From Nematostella vectensis (lineage: Eukaryota > Cnidaria > Anthozoa > Actiniaria > Edwardsiidae), in NCBI RefSeq assembly GCF_932526225.1, contig NC_064041.1, positions 882,699 through 946,698 on the forward strand: a stretch of 64,000 bases of DNA, given 5' to 3'. The position numbers and the translations under genes are program-made. Shown here in pieces: positions 21,039-32,262 of this stretch (position 1 is its first letter; each line of letters opens with the position of its first letter). The notes beneath the pieces were generated by a model. That model was given only the letters and a program-made list of their open reading frames with translations, was not told the DNA's origin and ran no database searches.

Positions 21039-21875
21039 TTAGAAGGATGGAAACATGCTAATTGTCTCATCTTTGAGACATGATAATAAGTGTGAGCGCA
21101 TTTTGGGAATGTCAAAAGTAAAGTGACTTGGATTAGTAGCAAAAGCTAAACATGTGGCAAATGCAATAGAAAAAACCCCACAGTCACTACCATTGCTCTG
21201 TTGCTGGACGGGTACAAAATCTAAACTAATCAAACTTCCACCTAGGAGGTCATTGGTTTGTTCCTCTATTTCTTGACTTATAACATCATGATATAAACTA
21301 TCATACAGGTGAACATATCCAGGTGGACAGCCCAGTGAGCTAACACAGACCCAGTGATCACTTCCAGTGTGTAGAATCTGAATAAATTCACTAGACACTA
21401 CATCAAAGTTTCTGACTCTTCCAAGAGTTGGTCGTTGTAAGCCCTCAATTGCTGGGTTAACTTCTTTTATCAGGACTTGAGCATATTGGATAATGTCACT
21501 AGTAAGCCATCCAGCAGGATCACTAATGATGTCATAATCTGCATTGTTTAAATTAGCCAGAATAGCATACTTGTTAACAGAACCAGAACTAGTTGACACT
21601 TTTGTAATTTCTATTTCATCTTCACTATCATTATCATCATCATCTGATAAGTTTGATGTTGTTGCAGGTGATTTAGGATTTGTAATAGGTGTTGTAGAAG
21701 TAGAAGTGGTAGGTTTATCACAAGGCATTGTGTTGCCCTTTTTTCCTCGGCAGATATTACATAGCCATGTTGTCTTGGAATTGTTAGGCATTCTTTTCAA
21801 CCCCAAGCATTTCAGATGGAAGAAATTTCCATTGCTGCAGTTTACATTGTGGCACTCAATGAGTCTATCAGTCAT
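21039..21875 (-). CDS. PHD finger + Ulp1-like (C48) cysteine protease, transposon-encoded
   Basis: A 278-codon intact frame. Residues 1-45 form a PHD-like finger (CHNVNCSNGNFFHLKCLGL, WLCNICRGK) that lacks its first Cys pair. Next is a Ser/Thr/Pro and acidic linker (50-95), then a Ulp1/SENP-type protease fold with the triad His in SDHWVCVSS, Asp in HLYDSLYHD, and Gln plus Cys in QQQSNGSDCGVF. Ulp1-family enzymes remove SUMO or related modifiers; the triad is complete. Its ATG lies 13 bp after the stop of the YqaJ ORF, in another frame. Upstream codons run open in this frame for 11 residues, so the two ORFs may once have been one protein with paired PHD fingers. Confidence 0.82.
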   Translation of the reverse strand: MTDRLIECHNVNCSNGNFFHLKCLGLKRMPNNSKTTWLCNICRGKKGNTMPCDKPTTSTSTTPITNPKSPATTSNLSDDDDNDSEDEIEITKVSTSSGSVNKYAILANLNNADYDIISDPAGWLTSDIIQYAQVLIKEVNPAIEGLQRPTLGRVRNFDVVSSEFIQILHTGSDHWVCVSSLGCPPGYVHLYDSLYHDVISQEIEEQTNDLLGGSLISLDFVPVQQQSNGSDCGVFSIAFATCLAFATNPSHFTFDIPKMRSHLLSCLKDETISMFPSF

Positions 21876-21888
21876 GGTTGCCTTTTCA

Positions 21889-23733
21889 TTAGATACAAAT
21901 TGTAGTTTTTAACATAGCAGCCTGGTTTACCTGAGATGGTGCAACTTTAGCCTTTGCCCGTTTTTTGAGCTGTGGTAGTTTACAGCAGTGAGGGCAGTAC
22001 CATTGCTTTGGCATTTTCACATTATGTAAAGAAAGGCATTTAGTATGGAATTGTCCATATGGACAGTCAGCATTGGTACAGGATACAATGTCATCATTAG
22101 GCTGTCCCCTACAAAAACATATGACATTATCAATGAGTTTGCTTTCAGGTAGATCACACCGTCTGGTGTACCATCTTCCAAGCATTTCTGGAAGAATGCA
22201 AATTCTCCAAAATGTTTCGATCTTTTTCATAACACCGCTTGAGTGGGATGGGTCAGGGTTGATTCGATCACATAAAACATGTGAGTTCCCATCAGAATCA
22301 ATGGCAAAAACAACAAAGTCACAATACTTTCGATCAGGCAATGTAAATAGCTGCTGCTGTACCTGATAGTAATAGTTGTGGGATTTCTTTAACTTTAATA
22401 CTCCATTCACATTTTCGAGGCAAGAGCTTGCTTTCAGGCTGTATTCGTTGAAGTTACCATTTGTGACGGAAATGGGGCATTTAACTTCCCCGCAGCCCAA
22501 TCCACAGCAGTCACACGATATTAGAAAATCTGGTGTAGCATGTATAAAAGGAAAGTCTTTGTTTATGAAAAGTCCACATCTTTTAATTTGAAAGTTGGTG
22601 TGTAGCGATTTCATGTGGTGTTCATAACTTTTGATAGCTTGTTCCTCGTATTTACAACCATGTTTGGTTGCCTTGTTGTTTATTTTAAATAGATGCGGAT
22701 AGCAGATAGACTGAATTAGATTTTGAGAAGGCTGTGCAAGATTTCCATGGAACACAGCACCACAGACAGAGGCTCCAATTCTGCCAGCACGATGCCTAAA
22801 AAATCCTGGACTTTTAGCTTGATCAATCTCTTCGTCTGAAATGTTTATCTTAACTTCTAAACATTTCCGTAAAAGTTCGGGGTATTTCAGATCTAAATTA
22901 CTTGATTCGTAAAGATCTGTTAAAACTGGAATGTTTCTGCTTTTTGAAATAAATTGATTGGCATATGGGTCGATCAAACTTAATATTGAAGCTTTTGTTT
23001 CACACTGATTCAGCTTTTTGTAAAACTCCGACACATCCTCCGCTGAAACGCTAGGGGTCATGATCTTGTTCGTTGCGTCTCCAACAGTTCGAGATTGAGA
23101 ATATTCATTAAAAGATTCAATGTTATCGTCAAGTTTTTCTTTTAACTTTTTAGCAGAAGAAAAATCGATTTCTTTTGCCCTAGCATAGGTCACATTACTT
23201 ACATAAGTTGGAAGGAGCCATGAGCATTTTACTTGCGTACAAGCCAGCTTTCCGTTGATTCGAGTCCAGCATTCGATATAAAATAAGACACTGGCAATGT
23301 GTGAACACGATTCCGCTAGTCCTGCCTTACAGCCCAGGCAATGAGCGGAGAAAATTCTTCCATCCTTTCCTGTAATGAGCCAGATATCGACGAGAGGATC
23401 ATTCATTCGTTGAGAATGGCGAACTTTGGCTACGACTACATACTTGTCAGAAACAATTCTTCCCTTCACGGACGCTACAAACCCAGAAACCACTTGGTTG
23501 TATGCTTCAAGACTTTTATAGTTCTTGAACTGGTCGTTAGTATAATGACTTGTTTCCAAAACCAAGAAACTAAACAAGTCCGACTGCTCTATTGGCGGTA
23601 AACACTCAGGATTCAGTTCTTCATCGGGAATAGTAGCTGGATCGATGCCGATTTTTTCAATTTTCTGGATGTAACGATTCTTTATATTACCCTCTAGTGA
23701 TGTAGCATATTTCGGCAATACTGGTACTGACAT
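21889..23733 (-). CDS. SWIM - YqaJ nuclease - PHD protein of an ISL2EU transposon
   Basis: An intact 614-codon frame. A SWIM-type zinc motif lies at about 130-150 (HCLGCKAGLAESCSHIASV). A YqaJ-like (lambda-exonuclease fold) nuclease covers about 305-505, with GRIGASVCG, Glu in CKYEEQAI, Asp in HATPDF, E-x-K in GEVKCP and Gln in YYYQVQQQL; all expected active-site residues are present. A PHD finger lies at about 540-590 (CFCRG, DCPYGQFHTKCL, WYCPHCC). Such YqaJ proteins accompany the transposase in ISL2EU elements and are thought to help process DNA ends during transposition. The start is 86 bp inside the right subterminal repeat. Unlike the transposase next door, this frame has no lesion. Confidence 0.87.
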   Translation of the reverse strand: MSVPVLPKYATSLEGNIKNRYIQKIEKIGIDPATIPDEELNPECLPPIEQSDLFSFLVLETSHYTNDQFKNYKSLEAYNQVVSGFVASVKGRIVSDKYVVVAKVRHSQRMNDPLVDIWLITGKDGRIFSAHCLGCKAGLAESCSHIASVLFYIECWTRINGKLACTQVKCSWLLPTYVSNVTYARAKEIDFSSAKKLKEKLDDNIESFNEYSQSRTVGDATNKIMTPSVSAEDVSEFYKKLNQCETKASILSLIDPYANQFISKSRNIPVLTDLYESSNLDLKYPELLRKCLEVKINISDEEIDQAKSPGFFRHRAGRIGASVCGAVFHGNLAQPSQNLIQSICYPHLFKINNKATKHGCKYEEQAIKSYEHHMKSLHTNFQIKRCGLFINKDFPFIHATPDFLISCDCCGLGCGEVKCPISVTNGNFNEYSLKASSCLENVNGVLKLKKSHNYYYQVQQQLFTLPDRKYCDFVVFAIDSDGNSHVLCDRINPDPSHSSGVMKKIETFWRICILPEMLGRWYTRRCDLPESKLIDNVICFCRGQPNDDIVSCTNADCPYGQFHTKCLSLHNVKMPKQWYCPHCCKLPQLKKRAKAKVAPSQVNQAAMLKTTICI

Positions 23734-23818
23734 TTGCGGGTCTAAAAAAGCACTTTTTGACGAGAAAATTAGAAAACACTACAGAAATGACATTACTTTA
23801 CATACATTTCCTTACTGC

Positions 23819-23884
23819 TGAGGGGCACAGTAATGGCGGACATGGTAATTGGATATGGCTGTGACGTCACGTGAAAGTTAAGAA
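23819..23884 (-). repeat. right terminal and subterminal inverted repeats with CRE/E-box
   Basis: The perfect 22-bp inverted copy of 18108-18129 is at 23819-23840. A palindromic TGACGTCA (23862-23869) overlaps CACGTG (23868-23873), then the terminal 14 bp end at 23884. The CRE-like palindrome is absent from the left end; CACGTG is present in both. It lies just upstream of the YqaJ ORF, so it is a plausible promoter. Confidence 0.8.
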
Positions 23885-23959
23885 TATAATAAGAAAGCAA
23901 TTTTAGTCAAAACTTCTTATTTTCTTGAAACACCCAATTTCCATCATCAAGTACAATTT

Positions 23960-26900
23960 TTTTTTCTTTCTGGTTTCTGGTGCGCACAATGAGGAGCAGC
24001 CTTGCACTTGTTCTCTATGTTTCACTTATGCTGGTGCTGGCGTCTTCGAAAGCGCCTGTTTCCTCCGAGGTTCGATGGATAGGGCATTGCTCCACTCGAC
24101 CGATTTTTTCAAGAGTACGAATCAGAAGACAGAAATGCTCCTGCATGTATTACAACAACACGAGTGCCACCTTTCACCTCCCTCTTGAAGGTGACCTAGT
24201 TTTCAAACTGAACCCAGGACCTGAGAACAGCCCCATTCCAGCAGTTGTTTCATCTCACTTTAAAGTTCGTAGTTCTACATGGACTCGGACACGAAACGCT
24301 CATAATCTTATTGATACTCGACAGTCGCAGCTAGAGATGAACAACCCTCAGCACCTTCATCGAACATATAACTTTTCGATGATGAACAATGCAAGGCAAC
24401 CCATCCCTGTTCTTGTCAATAACTATCCAGCAAATGATAAACTGGTGGAGTCTCAATCTAAACGAAAATCGGTGAGATCAAGTAATTTAATCCCGATCCC
24501 TATTGTCAATACCAACAAAGATAATATAAACAAAAAGATCAGACTGCGTCTGTCTCACCTTAATGTTAGATCAGCAAATAATAAAGCTCCAATTATAAAA
24601 GACTTTACGGTGGACAATGCCATAGATATATTGGCAATCACGGAGACGTGGTTTAAGAATGGTGATTACAATTCTGTCGAAATGGGTACCCTTTGTCCTA
24701 CAGGATACCGTTTTCTTCACAGCCCAAGGCTAAATGCAAGAGGTGGTGGTGTTGCACTGCTCTTTAAAGATCGTCTTGAAATCAACAGCCGGATTTGTGA
24801 ACAGTTCAACACGTTCGAGTTCATGGATGTGCGGCTTCGTGATTCTGTCCAGCTCAGGATTTTTGTTGTCTACAGACCACCTGAATCCACATACACATTG
24901 TTTTTTGATGAGTTCTCTCGATTACTGGAGCAGGTTCTTGCTGAGTCTAATGGTCAACTATTGTTTATTGGTGATTTCAATCTCCACATGGATGATGCTA
25001 ATGACAGATATGCTAAAAAGTTTTCCAACATATTAGATGCATTTGACCTAAAGCAGCACGTCAAAGGCATAACGCATAAAGATGGCCACACCCTAGACCT
25101 TGTAATAACTTGGTCTGATGATGACATCATCAAAGGGATTTCTGTCCGGAACCCGATGACTTCTGACCACCATGCCATACACTGTGAACTTGACCTTTGC
25201 AAACCACAGTTTGCGAAGAAAGTCGTGAATTTCAGAAAGCTTCGATTGGTTGACATAGACCAACTTTCTGAAGACCTTCTCAACTCTGAACTCTGAACAA
25301 AAGCTGCCTGGTATACACCCGAGGTCTCTGAGGAAAAGAGTAAGAGACGGCGCTTAGAGAGGAAATGGGTTTCCACTGGTCTTTTAACTGACCATGCTAA
25401 TTTTGCTTACCAGTGTGGGGTAGTCAATAATCTTATTGATTCACTAAAGACCTCATACTACACATCGATCAAACAGGAGCATTCTTTGGATCAAAAGGTT
25501 TTTTTCAAAACCATTAACAAACTTCTTGAGAAGAAGTCAGTTCAATATTACCCAGTTGCACCCTCTAGTGAGGTGTTAGCCAACAACTTTGCTGATTTCT
25601 TTAATGAAAAAATATCTAAAATCCATCTAAATCTAATGGAACAGCAAACCATGGTTGGCCCCAACCCTTATTGTGACCATACGTGTACAGTGGAAATAAG
25701 TGAATTTGATGTAATTTCTGAAGATGATGTTAAGATCCTAGCTCACAAGCCCATATCGAAGTCTTGTAATCTTGATCCTTTGCCGGCCTCCCACTTAAAG
25801 GGATGCTTTAGTACACTCCTTCCTATAATAACCAGGATTGTTAATGCCTCGCTTTCATCAGGTGTAATGCCTGACCCAACGAAAGTTGCTGAACTTCACC
25901 CTTCATTGAAAAAGCACAATGCCAATCACCTACTTTACCCTAACTTTCGTCCAGTCTCTAACCTACCGATGGTTTCTAAGGTGATCGAAAAAGCTGTCGC
26001 TGAACAATTGACAAAGCATATAGTTAGCAATAATTTGGATGTTTCCCCCCAATCTTCTTATAAGAAATTCCATTCCACGGAGACAGCTCTTATTAAGGTG
26101 CAGAATGACATCTTATGTGCCATTGATGGTGGAAACTCGGTATTGATGCTACTGCTTGACCTGTCGGCGGCATTTGATACCGTTGATCATTCCATTCTTC
26201 TTTCGCGTCTCTCATTGAAATATGGCCTGACTGGCAATGTTCTCGCTTGGTTCCGCTCATACCTTACATCCCACAAACTGTATGTACGGGTTGAGGACTG
26301 CAAGTCATCTTTGCGTAGACTGGAACGAGGTGTTCCTCAGGGCTCTGTCCTAGGCCCGCTACCCTATCTTGCCTATACTTCGCCCATTGCTCAGATCATA
26401 GCACGACATGGCATTCTATACCACCTTTATGCGGATGATTCACAACTTTACGTTTCTTTTCGAGGTAATTCACAAGATGAACTTTTGATGGCTTAAACTA
26501 AAGTTGACTGTTGTGTTCATGAGATCAATGCCTGGATGGTGCATAATGGGCTAAAACTAAATCATGATAAATCAGAACTTATTCTTTTTTCCTCCAAGTT
26601 CTGTCCTGCCCCAAGTCTTGAACATGTAAAGGTGGTTGATGAAATCATCAAACCTGCCTCCGCTGCACGGAATCTGGGAGTAATTCTTGATAAGTATCTT
26701 TCTTTTGAAGATCATCTCAAAACGGTATGTAAATCTGCAAGATTCCACCTCAGAAATATTGGCAAAATTAGAAAGTACCTTGACAAGAATTCCACAGAAA
26801 TACTTATACATGCCTTTATCAGTTCAAAACTAGACTATTGCAATTCCCTCCTTTATGGATTACCTGACTACCAAATTCATAAATTACAACTTATTCAAAA

Positions 26901-27531
26901 CACAGCTGCTCGTATTATCAGCTTAACAAAAAGACTAAGCATGTAACACCTATCCTGCAAGATCTCCACTGGTTACCAGTAAAGTACCGGAAAATTTTTA
27001 AAGTTTTACTGACTGTTTTTAAATCTCTCAATGAAATGGCTCCACCATATATTAAAGATCTATGCAAGTATAAAACTCATTCCCGATCACTACAGTCTGC
27101 TTCTCAACAATACCTTCAGGTCAAACGGGGCAATTTGAAGACCTATGGTGACCGCGCTTTTTCGATTGCGGCTCCTAAACTATGGAATGAGTTGCCATTT
27201 CACTTAAGGACAATACAAAATCTCAATACTTTCAAGCAATGCCTTAAGACTCACTTTTTTAAAGAAGCATTTAATTTATAATTAGTTTAAAATTAATTTT
27301 TTTTAATATCACTGTAAATTATACATTACATACACATATATATATATATATATTTTAATTATAATATCGATTTTTATAAATGTAACATTTCCTATTAGAC
27401 ACAATGTATTTTCAGGGTGATTTTTAATTTTTAATTGTGTAATGTTTATTTAATTGATATATAATTGTAAAGTGCCTAGGGCAATTATTGATGAGGCGCT
27501 ATATAAATGCCGATATTATTATTATTATTAT
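23960..27531 (+). mobile_element. L2-like non-LTR retrotransposon, degraded
   Basis: A LINE inserted within 100 bp of the right end of the ISL2EU element. A single ORF (endonuclease then RT) is followed by a UTR containing a (TA)n run (27334-27352) and a 3' end TATAAATGCCGATATTATT with (ATT)n at about 27514-27531, the usual L2-type terminus. The coding part has two stops and one frameshift. Confidence 0.85.
23980..27281 (+). pseudogene. L2-like ORF: hydrophobic leader, 2A-like motif, endonuclease, RT (3 lesions)
   Basis: Residues 1-30 are a hydrophobic, signal-like leader. At about residue 72-82 is LEGDLVFKLNPGPE, which resembles the LSGDVELNPGP / 2A-like motif found at this position in related LINEs but lacks the canonical D-x-E spacing. 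The endonuclease follows (LSHLNVRSANN, ITETWF, GGGVALLF, VVYRPP, LFIGDFNLH, MTSDHHAI). RT: NFRPVSNLPMVSKV, LLLDLSAAFDTVDH (motif A), GVPQGSVLGPL (motif B), YADDSQLY (motif C), NLGVILD, SKLDYCNSLLYG, APKLWNELPFHLR. TGA at 25294, TAA at 26494 and a shift near 26935 inactivate it. Downstream of motif B the usual F-x-Y block is altered (PLPYLAYTSP). Confidence 0.85.
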
Positions 27532-29159
27532 TTGCCACCAACTCGTGCCTATCCAACTCCTTGAGCGAGCTACCCACTTAAAAGGGATATGGAGCAAAAC
27601 ACCGTAAATTGAGGCAAAAGATTCCAGGAATAGGGTAACCCTTTACGTTCCCCTTAAAACCCATCCGTTCAAATACTGCACAGGTCAGATCAGGATATAT
27701 TGAGATAGTCCAGTCGAACAATTACAAGTCAAAACACAAGGGCAACCAGGGAAATTCGTCGTATAAATTTTTGGCAAAAAGTAAATGTTAGTGGTTCTAG
27801 GAGTAAAAACATGTTATTAATTTCTCTTGATTGAGAACCTTCACAGCGCTGGAATTCCTGGACTAAAAAGAATGGGTGAGATTTTATTCCAACCTTGCAA
27901 AAGAAAGAAGTGTGAGAAAGTTGAAAAAAAGCTTCTACGCAAAGCTCGGTGTGCCAAACTATAACAGCACAGACCTGGTGGGCAGACTCAATGACCAGAC
28001 ATCCTAATATTGCGTAGGGTTTTTAGAACTATGTGTTTAAACTTAGAATGTTACTATGCTTAAGCTAGTGTTGGAAATGGATTTTTGAAAATCATGGCGA
28101 AATGTTCTAAAAAAAAAAGCAATCAACAACTGAGGATTGATACTTTTTAGGTTTCCAGTAAGACTTTTGTTGACTAAGCATTTCAAAGTAATATTTATCG
28201 GCAGGATCATGTGACAGAAAGCTTCAAGCTTAACCCGTCAGTGGAAAGAACCCGTGTTATTTTTAGCAGTTTAAACTCATCACTTTTCTGGGGAAACCAG
28301 ACAAACTTGAGCTCTTGACTGACAATCGACTGTTAAGACTCAATGCAAGGTAAGTCCTCGGGAATAATAACAGTGTGACATGAACTAGGGAGGTGGGCAA
28401 GTAGAAACTGTAGAACCAGGAAGCTGGATAAAAGACAATGTCGTGCAGTACTTCTAAAGCCTGTCCTTAAGCTCAGATATCTTAAGACATACAGAAATAA
28501 CAAGAATGGTAGGAAGGACACAGGCAAGCCGAGAGCAACAAAAGGTGTTTGCATTCTGGATGCTTGGTATGCATAATGGAGGGCTAGAAGATGATGCAGG
28601 CTCACTCTTTGTTGTGTAATTATTTACCAGAGTCACTGCGGATGAGAAAGTAAAATTGAAAACAATTATACGAAAATACTTAGGGATGACCTTATCATTG
28701 AGACAATGACCTACAAATTAATAAGACTAGTCTTGGAGAATACAAGGAAGCTAAGTTTAACACTACTGACTTAATGTGCTATGGTGGAAAATAAAAAAAA
28801 ACGATTTCATGATGAAAATTATTGAAGAATGTTTGATCCTCGGCATATAATTCTGGTGGTGTCAGTGTTCTGGTTAACTGGTATCACTAGAAAAACAATA
28901 GAGAAGCTGTAGAATAACTAGATGGTGTCTGTGATAGGCGTGGTGGCATCAGGGAAACAAATCAACATAAAGTTGAAATAGTTATGTTTTGCGCCTTTGT
29001 GGAAAGAGAGTAGTTTGGCTGACATTTTGAGTATTTAGACGTTAATTGAAGGGACTATAGCCGGATGGGGGTTTGTATTTGTAATGTTGGATACAAGCAA
29101 TAGGTAGTCGGCAGATCCTGCTAGTGCGAGCCAACAACAAGTTAAAAGAGATCAATAGG
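27532..29159. other. no gene recognised
   Basis: Several short frames, including a hydrophobic minus frame 28333-28605, without recognisable domains. The plus strand near 28330-28560 is basic and open in pieces. Probably decayed repeats. Confidence 0.4.
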
Positions 29160-29475
29160 CAATTAGAGCTGGGCATGTTTTAGGGGATCTGGACAAAGAA
29201 AAAGGACAGTTATTCTCTTTCTGTAAGCACGAGAAATTGGGACACTGCAAATAGATGAGTGGTCTACAGAATGGCCAGGGAGGTTAAAGTGTTTACAGAA
29301 TGGCTTGAAATAAAGCTGGTTGATTACATAGTTGCGGTGTTCACCAAAACCTGAGCGGAGTATGGGACCAGTTTGTATAATGTAAATCATACCGCTAAGC
29401 TTACATGAAAAACAACAAATAAGATGGCTAAATGAGCAAGTAATAAAGTCTATGGCAGGGTTCTATCCTCAATTA
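29160..29475 (-). pseudogene. Penelope-like element GIY-YIG endonuclease remnant
   Basis: The minus frame reads IYIIQTGPILRSGFGEHRNYV, then KHFNLPGHSVDH. This matches the C-terminal GIY-YIG nuclease region of Penelope-like retroelements, in which a Y-I-G-Q/E-T-G-R core is followed by R-EH-R and HFN-PGH. The preceding codons (29390-29470) continue the pattern with Cys-rich residues. The frame stops inside the domain and no RT is seen, so this is a scrap. Confidence 0.6.
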
Positions 29476-29599
29476 AATCTGGTTATGCATGTGGTTAAAG
29501 TAATGTAATTACAAATGATTCATTTCTTCCTAGTGCACTTGAAGGTGCTAGACCCTAAACCCAACACATGGTACCATTGGTAGCCATGCATGCCACCAT

Positions 29600-29880
29600 G
29601 TTAACAATTGTGTATGTATACTGTAGGTATACCTAAATGTATGTACACCTGTTAGTATGATATATACATATTTTAAAATTTTTAAATCTTAAATTTAAAT
29701 TTGAAATTATTTTTACAAATATATCTATATTTTTGTATACCTGTTAGTATAGTATACATGTATTATGTATGTATCTACATCTGTTAATATAGTATACATG
29801 TATTTCTGTTAGTATTTGTATGTATCTGTATGTATGTACAAGTGTTAGTATGGTATACTTGTATGTACATGTGTAGTACG
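29600..29880. repeat. degenerate TATG/TGTATAC-rich tandem repeat
   Basis: Irregular units around CTGTTAGTATAGTATACATG recur 5-6 times, in an AT-rich stretch. Low complexity; no coding sense. Confidence 0.7.
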
Positions 29881-31625
29881 TGTTTACTCTACATCATTGT
29901 TTTATTTGTTGCTGTTTTTAACACCAGACATTTGAAGCTTGTCCACCCAGGTATAGCTTATCAACAGCTGTTGCCTTTTGTTCTCCTTTCAAGTAAGCAC
30001 AGTTTCATAGTATTGTAAGTGATAAAAAAAAAGAGGTTGCACCATGTTATTCCAATGTCATCTGAAGCTACTGAGTCATCACCCCTAGAACAGCGTTCAC
30101 GGTTTCACGCCATGACGCACTGTGGTTCCCAATAGGGGCTTGAAACTAGCCTGTACCTTCATTTAGTAATGGCATTGCTTGTCACACTAAAAATGCTACG
30201 CACATGCAGAAGATACTATTGTCTGCTTATTTTAATTGCAAAATTCAAAGGGTGTAAAATAGATCCGGAAAAAAAATAAGAAAAAATAGTCGGTTTCAAG
30301 AGGCAATTGAAAGTTGGTTATCTAACACCACCACTTGTACTTGTCAACAGGAGAGTACCCTCAGTACAAGAGCACATGCAAAAATGGATGGAATGCTGCA
30401 AATCATAAAAATCATGTGTGAAGCTTACCTTTCGCACTAAGGCAGTATGCATGCAATTTGTTAGCATCATCGTCGTTTGCATTGTAAACATTACAGCAGT
30501 CAGCCCAAGGTTGACTTTGAGGTGAGACCTCTAAAAATATCTGAAAGCCTTTCTAGATATCAAGTGCCTAGCTACCAAAGGATTTCTGTTTGCTAGCTTA
30601 TATAAGGAGCGACTTTGTTAAGTACGACCTTCCATTTTCATTTTGAACACTCCTTATGCACCCAGTAAACATCGTCATAGTCATTCAAGTAGGGTGAACC
30701 CAGTTTCGGCTAGTTCTTTTTAAGAACCAGTGAAACTAGCCCATAAATGAAAATCTAGCTGTTAAACTATCAACAGGTTGGATATCTTGATTACATGTTC
30801 CACCAACCTTTGGAGCCTTTGGCCATGCAACAAATCACTTTCACTTTACTCAACCATGTGCTTCAGTATGCTTGCCAGGGTTTTAATCTTTTCATAATAT
30901 CCATCAAGTTGAGGTAGTTTTAAAAGAAATAGTCCACAAAATAAAAAGAACTGGCCATTATCCAAATAGCACCAATATATCCTTTGGAGAAACCTTCAGA
31001 TCATGAAACATTAGTTGACATGAAAAAGCCTGATCAAGTGAGGATGTTGTTTTGCCTTTCTTTAATACAAAAAAAAATTCAGTCACAGTTTCCCCTACTT
31101 TTTTGTTTTGTTTCTGTAACATATGTAAAGCAACGCTGTCATGCCATGGCACGTGAGTGAGAGCATACACATACACAGAGCATACACAGTGATTCAGTTG
31201 TTTGTTTATGTGTCTTCTATTTATATGGTCCCTATACCTAAATACAGGGTTCCTATATCCAGAGAACGATACAGTTTCGTTAGAGTTAAAGAGAAGAAAA
31301 GCACCCATACATAACGACAATAAATATAAAATATTTAGCATTTTTCTTTTTCAACTAAAGGCATGTAACGTCTGTAACGCTCTTGTGTAAGGTCTGTAAC
31401 GCTTTAGTGTAACGTCCGTAACATCATTTTTTCTCTAATTAAAGGACTTTCCCCTTTCTTTTGCCATATCTTTGTTCTTCATGTTGATACTACAAAGAAT
31501 ATGAAGTACCACTCTGTCATGGTATCCCTGTAGTATCCATTAATTAGCATAAACACATGTGCTAGAACCCGCCATCTTGAATAGTACTCACAAAGCTAGA
31601 AGCTCTATTAAAAGGTTGAGTTACC
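29881..31625. other. no gene recognised; short GTAACGTCTGTAAC motifs at the end
   Basis: No convincing frame on either strand. At 31362-31425 a motif CATGTAACGTCTGTAAC and two variants occur; the same 17-mer recurs at 32297, on the other side of a LINE fragment. Confidence 0.4.
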
Positions 31626-32262
31626 AGAACCATAACACACTCAAAAAGGATCTAAATTCTGCTTGGCAGCTATAATTACCAGAACAAGATCTGCCTGGGG
31701 AAAATTCAAAGAGCTCCTTCCAGTTCTATCAAGCAGAAGCCTATCACTCCGCACAAGAAGGAAGGTTTACAGCAGCTGCGTCAGGAGTGCCATGCTCTAT
31801 GCTGGGGAATGTTGGGCTCCTAAGAGCAGTGACCTAGCAAGGCTGCAGAGAAGCGAATGTGCAATGCTTAGATGGATGTGCGCATTGAAACCCGAAGATG
31901 ACACAAGTTTGAGCACCATTCGGGACAGGCTCGGGATCGAAAGCTTGGAATTGGCTCTCCGGAAAGCTTGCCTTCGGTGGTTCGGGCATGTGGAGAGGGC
32001 ACAGGCACCAAATCCTGTGTCCTCCATCAGAGACTTCGTGCGGGGGAAGCGAAGGAAGAGAGGCAGACGCAGAAAGACTTGGGCAGATGCCACGCTTAGC
32101 GATCTAAAAATGGCTGGCCTGAAGGCAAGCGTGGCATCCAACCGTAACGCATGGAGAGATGCTGTAAAGAACCTGCACGACCCCGATGTGAAACTCCATG
32201 CGGTGTCATACCTGCCAATAGGTGGACACTGACGTAAATGGATAGTGAGTGAGTGAGTGTTG
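31626..32262 (+). pseudogene. LINE C-terminal fragment (5'-truncated) with GTGA-repeat tail
   Basis: A 189-codon open frame (31663-32232) corresponds to the region after the RT of craniofacial-development-protein-like LINEs. It has SLSLRTRRKVYSSCVRSAMLYAGECW, a middle MLRWMC, an LRWFGHVER motif and a basic GKRRKRGRRRKTW segment. RT motifs are absent, as expected for a 5'-truncated insertion. A GTGAGTGAGTGAGTG tail follows the stop, the kind of short tandem 3' end used by some LINE clades. Confidence 0.8.

Larger units (their letters stand above)
18062..23884. mobile_element. ISL2EU-type DNA transposon, nearly complete, three genes
   Basis: Ends: left TTCTTGACTTTCAC (18062) and right, as reverse complement, TTCTTAACTTTCAC (23884). 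These 14-bp terminal repeats have one mismatch and are flanked on both sides by TA (18060-18061, 23885-23886), the apparent target duplication. A perfect 22-bp subterminal inverted repeat lies further in. Content: THAP-DDE transposase on the plus strand; SWIM-YqaJ-PHD and PHD-Ulp1 ORFs on the minus strand, convergent with it. A THAP transposase plus a YqaJ-type nuclease is the known signature of ISL2EU elements. Length about 5.8 kb. The transposase is broken, so it cannot move itself. Confidence 0.85.

Noticed and set aside
28333-28605. Hydrophobic 90-codon minus frame as a membrane protein
   Set aside because: Leu/Ser richness comes from a purine-rich plus strand. No partner exons or homology.
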